A program made the translations under genes and the position numbers. This document shows, in pieces, positions 17,881 to 25,872 of a DNA stretch of 64,000 nt. The stretch covers positions 62,001 through 126,000 of the forward strand of contig CADCFG010000008.1 of the NCBI GenBank assembly GCA_902800625.1. The letters are read 5' to 3'. The notes under the pieces were generated by a model. That model searched no databases, was not told where the DNA came from, and saw only the letters and a list, made by a program, of their open reading frames with translations. Source of the DNA: an uncultured Eubacteriales bacterium (lineage in GTDB: Bacteria; Bacillota; Clostridia; Christensenellales; Aristaeellaceae). The number at the start of each line of letters is the position of its first letter. The stretch's first letter is position 1.

Positions 17881-18799
17881 ATGAAGAAGGGCATTGCCGT
17901 GGCGGGCACCACCGTGCTGGACATCCTCTATCCCATCCAGGGCTTCCCCAGGCCGGGCGAGCTGACCAACATCGTGGGCGAGATGAGCCGCTCCACCGGC
18001 GGCTGCATGTGCAATGACATCATGGACCTGGCCGCGCTGGACCCGGATCTGCCGCTGACGGCGCTGGGGCGGGTGGGGCAGGACGAGCCGGGGGACTTCC
18101 TGCTCAGCCGCCTGCGCCGGTTTCCCAACATTGACCTTTCGCAGATCGTGCGCGCGGGCACCACGTCGTTCACGCTGGTGATGGCGGACGAGGTGACCAA
18201 GCAGCGCTCCTTCTATTACTGCAAGGGCGCCAGCGCCGACTTCTGCGAGGACGACATCCGCTGGGACGCGCTGGACGCGGACATCCTGCACGTCGGCTAC
18301 ATACTGCTGATGGACGCGCTGGACGCCCCCGACGCCGAATACGGTACCCGGCTGGCCCGGCTCCTGCACACGGCGAAGCGGCGCGGCATCCGCACCTCCG
18401 TGGATTTCGTCACCGAGCCGGGAGAGCGCACCCGCCGCGTGGCGGCCCCGGCGCTGAAGTACACTGACTATTGCGTCATCAACGAATCCGAGGCCCAGGC
18501 GCTCACGGGCGTCAGGCTGGCGGACGAATCCGGCAAGCTCATCCGCGAAAACGTGACGGCGGCGCTTGAGGCCATGAAGGCCATGGGCGTCTCCACTTGG
18601 GCGGTGCATCAAGGGCTCCGTGGGCGCGGGCGACGCCTTCTGCTCTGGTATACTCTACGCCGCCTGGAAGGGCTGGCCCCTGCGCCGGGCCATTGAGCTG
18701 GCCACCGCCGCGGCCGCCTGCTCCCTGTCCCAGCCCGGCGCCACCGAGGGCATGCGAGGCTGCGACGAGGCGATGAAGCTGTACAGGGAATTGAGATGA
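17881..18799 (+). pseudogene. PfkB-family carbohydrate kinase, copy 1, disrupted by deletion and frameshift
   Basis: The gene starts intact (MKKGIAVAGTTVLDILYPIQ, STGGCMCNDIMDL, GRVGQDEPGDFLLSRL, INESEAQALTG), as in ribokinase/PfkB sugar or nucleoside kinases. After STWAV (near 18606) the sequence jumps to the region encoding IKGSVGAGDAFCSG, which carries the catalytic Asp of GAGD, but in another frame; that frame ends at TGA 18797-18799. The uninterrupted frame runs to 18696 with a nonsense tail. Compared with copy 2 (23464-24077), a further 21 nt are missing at the same point, and relative to intact family members roughly 20-30 residues of linker are gone from both. Kinase activity is therefore unlikely. 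An assembly collapse is a possible alternative. Confidence 0.85.
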
Positions 18800-18887
18800 G
18801 GCATTCAGACCGCTGATAAAGCCCGCAAACGCAGAAATTCCCAGAAAAACCGCTTGCGCGGAAGGGATTTCTGCTTTCTGCGTCAGA

Positions 18888-18943
18888 ACAGCCTGCCAAT
18901 TCGGTCACTTACGCTTGTGCAAGCGTCCTCATTGGCAGGCTGT
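18888..18943. repeat. Nested perfect inverted repeat
   Basis: Outer arms of 13 bp (18888-18900 with 18931-18943, core GCCTGCCAAT) enclose an inner 6-bp stem ACGCTT/AAGCGT (18911-18926). It lies between the broken PfkB gene and its terminator, in DNA absent from the matching place after copy 2. Confidence 0.7.
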
Positions 18944-19007
18944 CCTTCCTTGTCTTGCAGGCTTTCTCAACGGCCTGCCAGTCTGTTGACTTTGTCAACA
19001 TAGTGAA

Positions 19008-19038
19008 ACGCGCAATCCCAAGGGATTGCGCGTTTTTT
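19008..19038 (+). terminator. Rho-independent terminator, related to the one after PfkB copy 2
   Basis: Stem 19008-19018 with 19023-19033 (core GCGCAATCC), loop CAAG, then TTTTTT. Nearly the same hairpin lies right after copy 2 of the PfkB gene, so about 200 bp appear to have been inserted between stop codon and terminator here. Confidence 0.85.
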
Positions 19039-19140
19039 GCCCAACCACGTCAATTAGGCGGCAAAGCGGTTTCCCGTATAGCAGAATATAAAATGCACCC
19101 AACCGAGCACAAAAGTGCTCTTTTTTTACGCTTTTTTGGT

Positions 19141-19290
19141 TTTGCCGTGTTTTGCCGTGTTTTTCCGTGTAGCAAAAACTGGATTTGGCGTTTCCCGTGT
19201 AACATTTATTTCTCCCACGCAGCAAAACCAGGTTTGAAGGTTTCCCGTGTTTTCCCGTGTTTTGCCGTGTTTTGCCGTGTTTTCCCGTGT
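19141..19290. repeat. Nine copies of a 10-bp repeat (TTTSCCGTGT) on a strict 10-bp grid
   Basis: Units begin at 19141, 19151, 19161, 19191, 19241, 19251, 19261, 19271 and 19281. The last unit of each cluster is followed by AGCAA. All spacings are multiples of 10 bp, close to one helical turn, so bound proteins would line up on one face of the DNA. Short open frames across it are repeat artefacts. No gene is seen from 18800 to 19402. Confidence 0.85.
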
Positions 19291-19402
19291 AGCAATAGAG
19301 GGGTAAAAAACTTGGCTTTCACTCAATAATCTCCATAAAACTCCTTCCCTTCTTTGGGAATCAGAGGTATGCTTTCAAATGCCATTAACCATAAGGAGAA
19401 AA

Positions 19403-19834
19403 ATGGAAAAACGAACAAAAAAGCAAGCTCAAAAAATAGGCGCTATAACAATGGCGGATAAGTATATGGGCTTCTGTATACCACTCACTGGCTATCGGGA
19501 GGCAGATATAGTAATGCCCAAAGTCTTTACTCCCGCCGAAGCAGAGGATTTTAAGCAGTTAATCCTTCCGATTATTGACGGCACATACGATTACGATGAG
19601 GTTCTTCCGGAAAAATACGAAGAGATTGATATAGTAGTAAGCATGTTCCTATCAGGAATAAACGCTGAAGATATTGGGACCAAACGCGAAATAAAGCGCC
19701 ACCCATATTCTGTGAAGATTTCAGAGGATAAGGTCGCCTACATCAGTATTCCGGATTCCCTTGAGCCAGAAGAAATAAAGGTTATAAAACAGTATGTGGA
19801 GCAAATCCGCGAGCACTATTTAACTAAAGAGTAG
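19403..19834 (+). CDS. Hypothetical protein, AT-rich, in accessory islet
   Basis: A 143-residue soluble protein of unknown family. It starts at ATG 19403 with AAGGAG (19393-19398); the frame opens at 19379, but that ATG has no site. The sequence begins MEKRTKKQAQKIGAITMADK and then alternates acidic and hydrophobic stretches (FTPAEAEDFKQLILPIIDGT, LEPEEIKVIKQYVEQIREHY). No signal peptide, membrane helix or catalytic motif is visible. Its base composition is clearly more AT-rich than the surrounding chromosome, which suggests transfer. A 10-bp stem-loop follows at 19844-19880. Confidence 0.7.
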   Translation: MEKRTKKQAQKIGAITMADKYMGFCIPLTGYREADIVMPKVFTPAEAEDFKQLILPIIDGTYDYDEVLPEKYEEIDIVVSMFLSGINAEDIGTKREIKRHPYSVKISEDKVAYISIPDSLEPEEIKVIKQYVEQIREHYLTKE

Positions 19835-19843
19835 ACGTAAGAA

Positions 19844-19880
19844 GGGCTGTTGCACACTTCTATCTTGAGCGCAACAGCCC
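19844..19880. terminator. Stem-loop between convergent small genes
   Basis: Arms GGGCTGTTGC (19844-19853) and GCAACAGCCC (19871-19880) around a 17-nt loop, between the convergent genes ending at 19834 and 19896. Confidence 0.6.
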
Positions 19881-19895
19881 CTATCATTGTGTAGA

Positions 19896-20114
19896 TTATT
19901 CCGGCTTCAGGAGGCTCACGGCCTCTTCGATGGACTTTCCGCTGGCGATAAAGGCATCGATCAGCTTCGCCTTGTCTGCTTCAGCCTGTTCTGCTTTCAG
20001 ATCTTTGAGTTCCTTCTTCTTCGCTTTCGTCTGCTCGGCCAGCGCCTCCAGTTCAGCTTCGACAGCGGCGATCCTCTCCTCAATGGTCAGTTCCACTTTT
20101 TTCTTTCTCGGCAT
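19896..20114 (-). CDS. Small coiled-coil protein
   Basis: A 72-residue protein. A basic start (MPRKKKVELTIEERIAAVEA) leads to one long charged heptad helix, then a short helix LIDAFIASGKSIEEAVSLLK. Similar small coiled-coil proteins accompany mobile or plasmid-derived genes in Clostridia; no function can be assigned. The start at 20114 has a GGGGG-type site, and a good promoter lies 40 bp upstream, so it is probably a real gene. Confidence 0.75.
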   Translation of the reverse strand: MPRKKKVELTIEERIAAVEAELEALAEQTKAKKKELKDLKAEQAEADKAKLIDAFIASGKSIEEAVSLLKPE

Positions 20115-20154
20115 GATAGTATCCCCCTTTAAAGTATTTTTTGGAAACGCTTAT

Positions 20155-20184
20155 ATCATAGCATACATCAGTAGCATTGTGCAA
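20155..20184 (-). promoter_or_regulatory. Promoter of the coiled-coil gene
   Basis: Minus strand TTGCAC (20179-20184), 18-bp spacer, TATGAT (20155-20160) with a TGC extension of the -10. Confidence 0.7.
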
Positions 20185-20237
20185 TATAATCCAAGAAAAA
20201 AGGGCAACGCATCATAGCGCCGCCCAGATCATCCTGT

Positions 20238-20480
20238 TTAGCTTATGCTACGAATGTAAGTATAGGGCCGATTCATCAGAGTGTAACCGGTATCAACCGC
20301 GACGTTCAGGTAACGCCCATCATTGAGTTCAACCACATAGTGGCTGTCGCGCAGCCATTCACGCGTTACACGCCTAACGTTGTAGTGGCGGGAGAACAAG
20401 TCGTAAACGGCCCGCTTGCTGTTTTCGGGAATCTTCTCACCGATCAGCGCGTAATCAGACATTCCGAACATTCCAAACAT
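20238..20480 (-). CDS. Hypothetical small protein
   Basis: An 80-residue protein of unknown family (MFGMFGMSDYALIGEKIPEN ... YVVELNDGRYLNVAVDTGYT). It looks like a compact alpha/beta domain without signal peptide. The frame reaches 20513, but AAGGAGG (20489-20495) sits 8 nt before ATG 20480, which I take as the start. Located in the accessory islet. Confidence 0.65.
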   Translation of the reverse strand: MFGMFGMSDYALIGEKIPENSKRAVYDLFSRHYNVRRVTREWLRDSHYVVELNDGRYLNVAVDTGYTLMNRPYTYIRSIS

Positions 20481-20509
20481 TGCTTTCGCCTCCTTAAGTG
20501 CTTTTGGAC

Positions 20510-20929
20510 TCAAACGTTTTTGATCCTTCGAGTGCCTCGTCTGTTGGTTTTATAGACATTGCACACTGTATCTGGTATTGATGTGTAGCCTTTGTCGTAC
20601 ATGGTGTCAACGATTTCGTCATGTATGGCAAGCGCATGCGCAATTTCTTCTATGATTTCATTTCGAGCTTTCTTATAATGCCTCTTCTCTTCGCGCAGCA
20701 ACTTCCTCTCTGCTTCGCCTTCCGCTATAGCGCGAAAACGAAGTGTGATGCCAAAGATGAAAGGCGAAAAATAGAGACTGCACCCAACCCGCACCCAACC
20801 CGCACCCAACCCGCACCCAACCCGCACCCAGCTGCACCCACTCTCACACAGTACGCTCTCGTGCATCTGATCACGACGTCGCTGCACCCAGCTCCACGCA
20901 TTCTTTTTTTGAGCGCACCCAACCCGCAC
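20510..20929 (-). CDS. Doubtful open frame, unknown
   Basis: The C-terminal ~75 codons read like a genuine charged helical peptide (AEGEAERKLLREEKRHYKKA ... GYTSIPDTVCNVYKTNRRGT). The N-terminal part is only translation of the 11-bp tandem repeat (Gly/Val/Arg/Cys). No convincing start with a ribosome binding site was found, so it may be a fragment of a gene cut by the repeat. Confidence 0.3.
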   Translation of the reverse strand: MRVGCAQKKNAWSWVQRRRDQMHESVLCESGCSWVRVGCGLGAGWVRVGCSLYFSPFIFGITLRFRAIAEGEAERKLLREEKRHYKKARNEIIEEIAHALAIHDEIVDTMYDKGYTSIPDTVCNVYKTNRRGTRRIKNV

Positions 20930-20946
20930 CCAACTGCACCCAGTCT
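20780..20946. repeat. 11-bp tandem repeats (GCACCCAACCC)
   Basis: Units at 20780, 20791, 20802, 20813 and 20824 (the last diverging), and a second cluster at 20914, 20925 and 20936, with single GCACCCA cores between and after. The period is one helical turn. It may be a binding array or a slippage-prone repeat. No gene is supported between 20930 and 21541. Confidence 0.85.
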
Positions 20947-21087
20947 TGACTGGTTCCGAAGTGATATACGTTCACCGTGTAGCTCTCTTGAAAATGCACC
21001 CCAGAGACGCATTTGAACCGATAACCATAAGCGGAATAGGCTGGGTCAATGCCCCTCACATAGGCAGGGCTGGGTGCAAAAAAGAAG

Positions 21088-21113
21088 AAAACCCCCGAGA
21101 AATCGGGAGTTTT
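21088..21113 (-). terminator. Minus-strand terminator downstream of the tRNA fragment
   Basis: An 11-bp stem with one mismatch (21088-21098 with 21103-21113) and a GAAA/TTTC loop. On the minus strand it runs into a T-rich tract. It lies about 40 nt past the CCA end of the tRNA-Met fragment and is probably the terminator of the former tRNA gene. Confidence 0.65.
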
Positions 21114-21150
21114 CTACACGGCAGATTGTCTCCAACCTGACGTCCAAAGA

Positions 21151-21195
21151 TGGTACCGGCGATCGGATTCGAACCAATGACACTCCGGGTATGAA
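21151..21195 (-). pseudogene. 3' fragment of a tRNA-Met gene (likely attachment-site remnant)
   Basis: The minus strand from 21195 to 21151 reads from the anticodon loop (TTCATAC, anticodon CAT) through the 3' anticodon strand CCGGA, a 5-nt variable loop, an intact T arm (ATTGG TTCGAAT CCGAT), the acceptor strand CGCCGGT and ACCA. Upstream sequence cannot form the 5' anticodon strand, D arm or acceptor strand, so the gene is cut at the anticodon loop. Phage and ICE integrases commonly use this 3' half of tRNA genes as attachment site, so this probably marks an old integration end. Confidence 0.75.
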
Positions 21196-21479
21196 TTGCC
21201 CAAATTGAACATAATAATCTGTGTTTCTACATTAATATTGCACAAATTAGAACGAACAATAGTTAATGGTACATTAACATTCTCTTGCTCCATCAAGTTT
21301 TCAAAGGTTCGCTTTTCCCGGACAGGATTGAATTTGGCGAATCTCCGGCTTCAAATTTGCAGGACGAGATTCAAAACCTCGCAAATCGGATTTCAAATTG
21401 ACGTCGCTATCCTTCCAGCAACCCCCGATTCAGCGTTAAACAGCATAGTCTTCCATCCGAAACGCAAAACGAAATTACC

Positions 21480-21519
21480 TTGCATTATTTCGCGAAATAT
21501 GATATGATGATTTCGCGAA
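21480..21519 (+). promoter_or_regulatory. Promoter of the AAA-ATPase gene with two TTCGCGAA palindromes
   Basis: TTGCAT (21480-21485), 17-bp spacer, TATGAT (21503-21508). One TTCGCGAA (21489-21496) lies within the spacer and another (21512-21519) over the transcription start, 23 bp apart. This arrangement fits tight repression by a dimeric protein. Confidence 0.7.
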
Positions 21520-21541
21520 CAAACGAATCGAGGTGTCGGTC

Positions 21542-23377
21542 ATGGAGTATATGAGCATTCAGCAAGCGGCGGAGCAGTGGGGCGTCTCTTCCCGGCGCGC
21601 CCAGCAGCTGTGCAAGAGCGGTGCGATCGACGGCGCTGTGAAGGAGGGCCGTTCCTGGCGGATTCCCGTCCAGGCGCAATCTCCCGTGCGAGCAAAGCCG
21701 GTTGAAAGGCCGCACACCCTTCCTCTGCCCGTCGGCATCTCCGGCTACGTGGAGGCGGTCACGCGGTATTACTACATCGATAAGACCCTGCTGATCCGCG
21801 ACTTCATCGACGCGCTGCCGAAGGTCTCACTGTTCACTCGTCCCCGCCGCTTCGGCAAGACGCTGAACATGGACATGCTGCGCGTGTTCTTTGAACGCAG
21901 CGAGCAGGACACCTCCGTCTATTTCCAGGACAAGGCCATCTGGGCCTGCGGCGACTACTACCGATCCTTCCAGGGCAAATACCCCGTGATCTACCTGTCC
22001 TTCAAGGACGTGAAGTACGCCTCGTGGGAGAACGCCCTCAAGGACATCGCCGCCATCATCCGCAGCGAGTATGCCCGTCACGACGAGCTGCTGGACAGCG
22101 CAGCCTGCAACGCGGTGGAGAAGCAGGCTTTCCAGGCGATCATCGACGACCAGGCGGATGAAGTAGCGCTTTCCCGTTCGCTTTCGCTGCTCTCGGCCAT
22201 GCTGCGCAAGCATTACGGCATAGAGACCGTCATTGTCATCGACGAATACGATACGCCAATTCAGCAGGGCTATGCCAGCGGCTATTACGATCAGGTCGTC
22301 GCCTTTGTGCGAAATCTGTTCTCCGGCGCGTTCAAGGATAATTCCAGCCTGGCCTATGGCTTTATGACCGGCATCCTGCGCGTGGCGAAGGAGAGCATCT
22401 TCAGCGGCATGAACAATTTGAAGGTCAACACCATCATGGATGACCGCTACAGCGCGTATTTCGGCTTCTCCAAAGAGGAAGTCGCGCAAATGCTGGCCCA
22501 CTACGGCCACGCGGACAAGCTGGCGGAGGCCTGCGAATGGTACGACGGCTATCAGTTCGGCAGCACGGAAATCTTCAATCCCTGGTCGGTCATCAACTAT
22601 GTGGATGAGAATTGTTATCCCAAGGCGTTCTGGCAATCTACCGGCAGCAACGAGATCATCGGAGACATTCTCGCCGCCGCGACACCGGAAATCACGGAAA
22701 ACCTGCGCAAGCTGATGCAGGGCGAGACCGTGACCACATACGTGGACACGGGTGTGATCTATCCGGAGGTGAAGAAGAACCCGACCAGCATCTACAGCTT
22801 CCTGCTGGTGGCCGGGTATCTTCGCTGTACAGAGATCATCCCCCAGAACGACGGCAATTTCATGTGCCGGGTCTCGATCCCCAACAAGGAAATCGCCTTT
22901 GTCTATGCGAAGGAGATCATCTCCCGACTGCTGCCAGAGCGCGGCGAATCCACGGCGGCCGCGATCCAACAGGCAATCTTCGAGCGGAATACCGAAGCCC
23001 TGCAGAAGCACATTTCCGCCTACCTGATGGAGACCATCAGCGTCTATGACACCGGCAGCGAGGCCTTCTATCAGGGGCTGATGATCGGCCTGTGCGCCAT
23101 CCTCAACAATCGCTACGCCGTGCGCTCGAACCGGGAATCCGGCCTCGGGCGATTCGACATCCAGTTGTGCCCCCTGGAGAAAGGCTTACCCGGCCTGATC
23201 TTCGAGCTGAAAGCGGCGACAAAGGGATCTGAGAGCCTTGATAAGCTCGCGACTGAAGCCCTCCAGCAGATCGACAAAAAGTGCTATGAGACGGAATTGC
23301 GCGCCTCAGGAATTCAGGAGGTTTTCAAGATCGGTATGGCGTTTCGGGGGAAGGAGATTGCAGTAAAGGAGGAATAA
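21542..23377 (+). CDS. AAA-ATPase with PD-(D/E)XK nuclease-like C-terminus (DUF1703 type) and N-terminal HTH
   Basis: A 611-residue protein. Residues ~1-45 are an excisionase-like helix-turn-helix (MSIQQAAEQWGVSSRRAQQL ... RSWRIP), unusual for this family. The AAA domain follows, with a degenerate P-loop RPRRFGKT near residue 100 and Walker B VIVIDEYDTP (Asp234). The C-terminal PD-(D/E)XK fold has RFDIQL (Asp539) and FELKAA (Glu555, Lys557), so nuclease residues are intact. The family is abundant and mobile in anaerobes; its role (defence, DNA repair or selfish) is unsettled. ATG 21542 has GAGG nine bases upstream; a GTG at 21533 is the alternative. The added HTH and the palindromic promoter suggest autoregulation. 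It lies between the two PfkB copies. Confidence 0.88.
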   Translation: MEYMSIQQAAEQWGVSSRRAQQLCKSGAIDGAVKEGRSWRIPVQAQSPVRAKPVERPHTLPLPVGISGYVEAVTRYYYIDKTLLIRDFIDALPKVSLFTRPRRFGKTLNMDMLRVFFERSEQDTSVYFQDKAIWACGDYYRSFQGKYPVIYLSFKDVKYASWENALKDIAAIIRSEYARHDELLDSAACNAVEKQAFQAIIDDQADEVALSRSLSLLSAMLRKHYGIETVIVIDEYDTPIQQGYASGYYDQVVAFVRNLFSGAFKDNSSLAYGFMTGILRVAKESIFSGMNNLKVNTIMDDRYSAYFGFSKEEVAQMLAHYGHADKLAEACEWYDGYQFGSTEIFNPWSVINYVDENCYPKAFWQSTGSNEIIGDILAAATPEITENLRKLMQGETVTTYVDTGVIYPEVKKNPTSIYSFLLVAGYLRCTEIIPQNDGNFMCRVSIPNKEIAFVYAKEIISRLLPERGESTAAAIQQAIFERNTEALQKHISAYLMETISVYDTGSEAFYQGLMIGLCAILNNRYAVRSNRESGLGRFDIQLCPLEKGLPGLIFELKAATKGSESLDKLATEALQQIDKKCYETELRASGIQEVFKIGMAFRGKEIAVKEE

Positions 23378-23463
23378 GTATATTTACAGAATGTCTGACG
23401 ATTCATTCTGTTTTATTGCCAAGGATAAGGTATGTCCCTTGCTCCGACAATATCACTATACTC

Positions 23464-24077
23464 TTCCTTCTACTACTGCAAGGGCGCCAGCGCCGACTTC
23501 TGCGAGGCCGACATCCGCTGGGACGCGCTGGACGTGGACATCCTGCACATCGGCTACATCCTGCTCATGGACGCGCTGGATGCCCCCGACGCTGAATACG
23601 GCACCCGGCTGGCCCGGCTCCTCAATACGGCGAGGCGGCGGGGCATCCGCACCTCCGTGGACATGGTCACCGAGCCGGGGGAGCGCACCCGGCGCGTGGC
23701 GGCCCCGGCGCTGAAGTACGCCGACTACTGCGTCATCAACGAATCCGAGGCACAGGCGCTTACCGGCGTCAGGCTGGCGGACGAATCCGGCAAGCTCATC
23801 CGCGAAAACGTGACGGCGGCGCTTGAGGCCATGAAGGCCATGGGCGTCTCCACTTGGGCGGTGCCTGATCCTGCCCCCGGGCTACATCAAGGGCTCCGTG
23901 GGCGCGGGCGACGCCTTCTGCTCCGGCGTGCTCTACGCCGCCTGGAAGGGCTGGCCACTGCGCCGGGCCATCGAATTGGCCACCGCCGCGGCCGCCTGCT
24001 CCCTGTCCCAGCCCGGCGCCACCGAGGGCATGCGAGGCTGCGACGAGGCGATGAAGCTGTACCGGGAATTGAGATAA
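23464..24077 (+). pseudogene. PfkB-family kinase, copy 2, 5'-truncated and frameshifted
   Basis: This repeats the 3' part of the kinase gene at 17881, from the codons for SFYYCKGASADFCEADIRW to the stop. The first ~100 residues are missing; the homology starts abruptly near 23464. Most differences from copy 1 are synonymous, and the ~100 bp before the deletion point are identical, which suggests gene conversion. After STWAV the frame breaks: LILPPGYIKGSVGAGDAF and the rest to TAA 24075-24077 are in another frame. Copy 2 keeps 21 nt (23864-23884) that copy 1 lacks. No ribosome binding site or start is visible. Confidence 0.85.
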
Positions 24078-24090
24078 AGCGTAAATGAAG

Positions 24091-24114
24091 CGCGCAATCC
24101 ATTTGGATTGCGCG
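24091..24114 (+). terminator. Terminator hairpin after PfkB copy 2
   Basis: Stem CGCGCAATCC/GGATTGCGCG (24091-24100 with 24105-24114), loop ATTT, followed by TTCT; sister of the hairpin at 19008-19038. Confidence 0.75.
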
Positions 24115-24120
24115 TTCTAT

Positions 24121-24510
24121 GATATCAGTCGAGTGCCGTGCTTGCCGAATAGGAACGCGGCATGACCGTTGAACGGACACCGACCGCAGGACAGCTTTTG
24201 CGGCAAAATTCTGGCTTCAAGGATGGTCGCCCTCGCAGATAAACCGACGCCCGGCTTGCCTTTGCCCCTGGGCTGTTGGAGGATGGGATATCCCATGTAT
24301 CCTGGGAAATGTTCATTCCCTCCTGGCGAGGAAATGCTTGGAATTCTGCGCCTGGCCTGCAAGGGCGCTGTGCTCTTTCGCGCCGTCCATCAATCACCGG
24401 CGACCGCTCTGGACCGGCGCCTGCGGCAGATCCGTAGATGGATCGCGGCGGAGCCGGATGGGATCGGCGCGGGCGGAGGATGAAACGGAGCGTGGGCCTG
24501 CGGCGCGGGC
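24121..24510. other. Gene-free stretch
   Basis: About 390 bp between the PfkB remnant and the sensor kinase gene. Short open frames exist on both strands but lack ribosome binding sites and familiar motifs. Composition is mixed; no hairpin or promoter stood out. Confidence 0.5.
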
Positions 24511-25851
24511 TCAGATGTAGAGCAGTACCTTCGCCGTAAAGACGCTGTTGCGGGCGTCGATCTGGCAGACGCCGTTGTAGTGGGCGACCACGTCGCGCAC
24601 GGAGCTGATTCCAATGCCGGGGCCGTCGCGCTTGGACGAGCGGTAGGCGCCGGACGGGTGGAGGCGCGGCACGCCATCGCAGCTGTTCTCGACGGCCAGC
24701 AGCAGCTTGTTTTCAATGATGCTGCCCTGTACGCGGATGTAGCGATCCCCTTTGCGCTGACGGGTGCAGGCTTCGATGGCGTTCTCCAACAGGTTGCCCA
24801 GGATCACAGACAGGTCGATCTTGCCAATGGGCACCGACTCCGGAAGCGCGACCTGCGCGTCGAAGCGGATGCCCTGCTTTTGCGCCTGCTGGCTGAAGAA
24901 GGCGATCAGCGCGTTGGCGGCGATGTTTTCACAGTAGAGTGCGGGTTGATCCAACGGTGTGCTTTCGACGTACTGGGCCACGTAGTCCTCCAGCGCGGCC
25001 CAGTCGTGCATCATGCAGATGCCCTGCAGCACCACCATGTGGTGGCGCAGGTCGTGGCGTGCGCGACGCTCGTCGTCGATGCGCTGGGAGAGGCTCTCAT
25101 ACTGCATGGTCTGAAGCTCCAGCGACTGGTTTTTGCGCTGCAGCCGCGCGTTGGAGCGATAGGTGTTCGCCAGGTCCACGATCAGTCGGTAGATCAGCAC
25201 GGAGCACGCGTCGATCAGCAGCAGGAAGCCGGAGCTGGCGGGATCCATGATGTTTTCCAACACGGTTCGTGCACTGTTGTAGAAATTGAGCATCCAAATC
25301 AGGTAGAATACGCCGGGCACCACCCAGAGGTATTTCCAGTGCTGAGCGGCCTGCTGCGTCGGGTAGGCGTCGTCTTCTTCGCCGGAAGAGCGGATGTCGC
25401 GGAAGATCAGCAGATAGGACAGGGGCAGCAGGATCGCCTGCAGCGGCAGCTTGCACAGGAAGAAGGTGTAGCGATAGACCTGCAGCGCAAGCTCCGGGAA
25501 CAGCTGGCCCTCCAGGCACTTGCCGCACACTACGCACAGGTTGCCAAGGTTCAGCAGCACCAGCACCGTGAACAGCAGCTTGCCGGGATGCTCGCGGATG
25601 ACGAGAAACGTGAAGCCGATGTAGAGCAGGGACAGCACGATGTCCACGATATCCATGGGGATGCGGCGGGTCATCAGGCTGATGGTCACCAGCGCGACGA
25701 AAAGCACCTCTACCAGCGCCAGCAGCATCGCCGTCAGACGCTTGTTGAACCGCAAACAGTCGCGAAAGGCGAACAGCCCCAGCATCATGTAGGGGAACGA
25801 GTCAAGGAAGGCGTACAGCATGACCTCCCACACGGCATAGGGCTGATTCAT
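24511..25851 (-). CDS. GHKL-type (AgrC-like) sensor histidine kinase
   Basis: A 446-residue membrane kinase. Six or seven hydrophobic helices occupy residues 1 to about 225. A coiled segment leads to the phosphoacceptor motif RHDLRHH (His near 275). The ATP-binding GHKL domain follows, with N box NLLENAIEA and G box GPGIGISSV. AgrC/ComD-type kinases sense peptides or other extracellular cues and phosphorylate LytTR-type regulators. No response regulator gene is adjacent, so it is an orphan here. The start has GAGGG seven to eight bases upstream. It is divergent from the MalT-type regulator, and its upstream region contains a 165-bp MITE-like element. Confidence 0.88.
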   Translation of the reverse strand: MNQPYAVWEVMLYAFLDSFPYMMLGLFAFRDCLRFNKRLTAMLLALVEVLFVALVTISLMTRRIPMDIVDIVLSLLYIGFTFLVIREHPGKLLFTVLVLLNLGNLCVVCGKCLEGQLFPELALQVYRYTFFLCKLPLQAILLPLSYLLIFRDIRSSGEEDDAYPTQQAAQHWKYLWVVPGVFYLIWMLNFYNSARTVLENIMDPASSGFLLLIDACSVLIYRLIVDLANTYRSNARLQRKNQSLELQTMQYESLSQRIDDERRARHDLRHHMVVLQGICMMHDWAALEDYVAQYVESTPLDQPALYCENIAANALIAFFSQQAQKQGIRFDAQVALPESVPIGKIDLSVILGNLLENAIEACTRQRKGDRYIRVQGSIIENKLLLAVENSCDGVPRLHPSGAYRSSKRDGPGIGISSVRDVVAHYNGVCQIDARNSVFTAKVLLYI

Positions 25852-25872
25852 GGTAATCCCTCACAGTGTACT

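Noticed and set aside
18600-18799. Programmed frameshift in the PfkB gene
   Set aside because: There is no slippery sequence, and the frame change coincides with missing linker codons, so deletion explains it better.
18955-19329. Small open frames across the decamer repeats on both strands
   Set aside because: Their peptides simply translate the repeat (for example FAVFCRVFPCS), and no ribosome binding site is present.
19141-20946. Possible CRISPR array
   Set aside because: The repeats are only 10-11 bp and mostly directly adjacent, with no uniform unique spacers and no cas genes.
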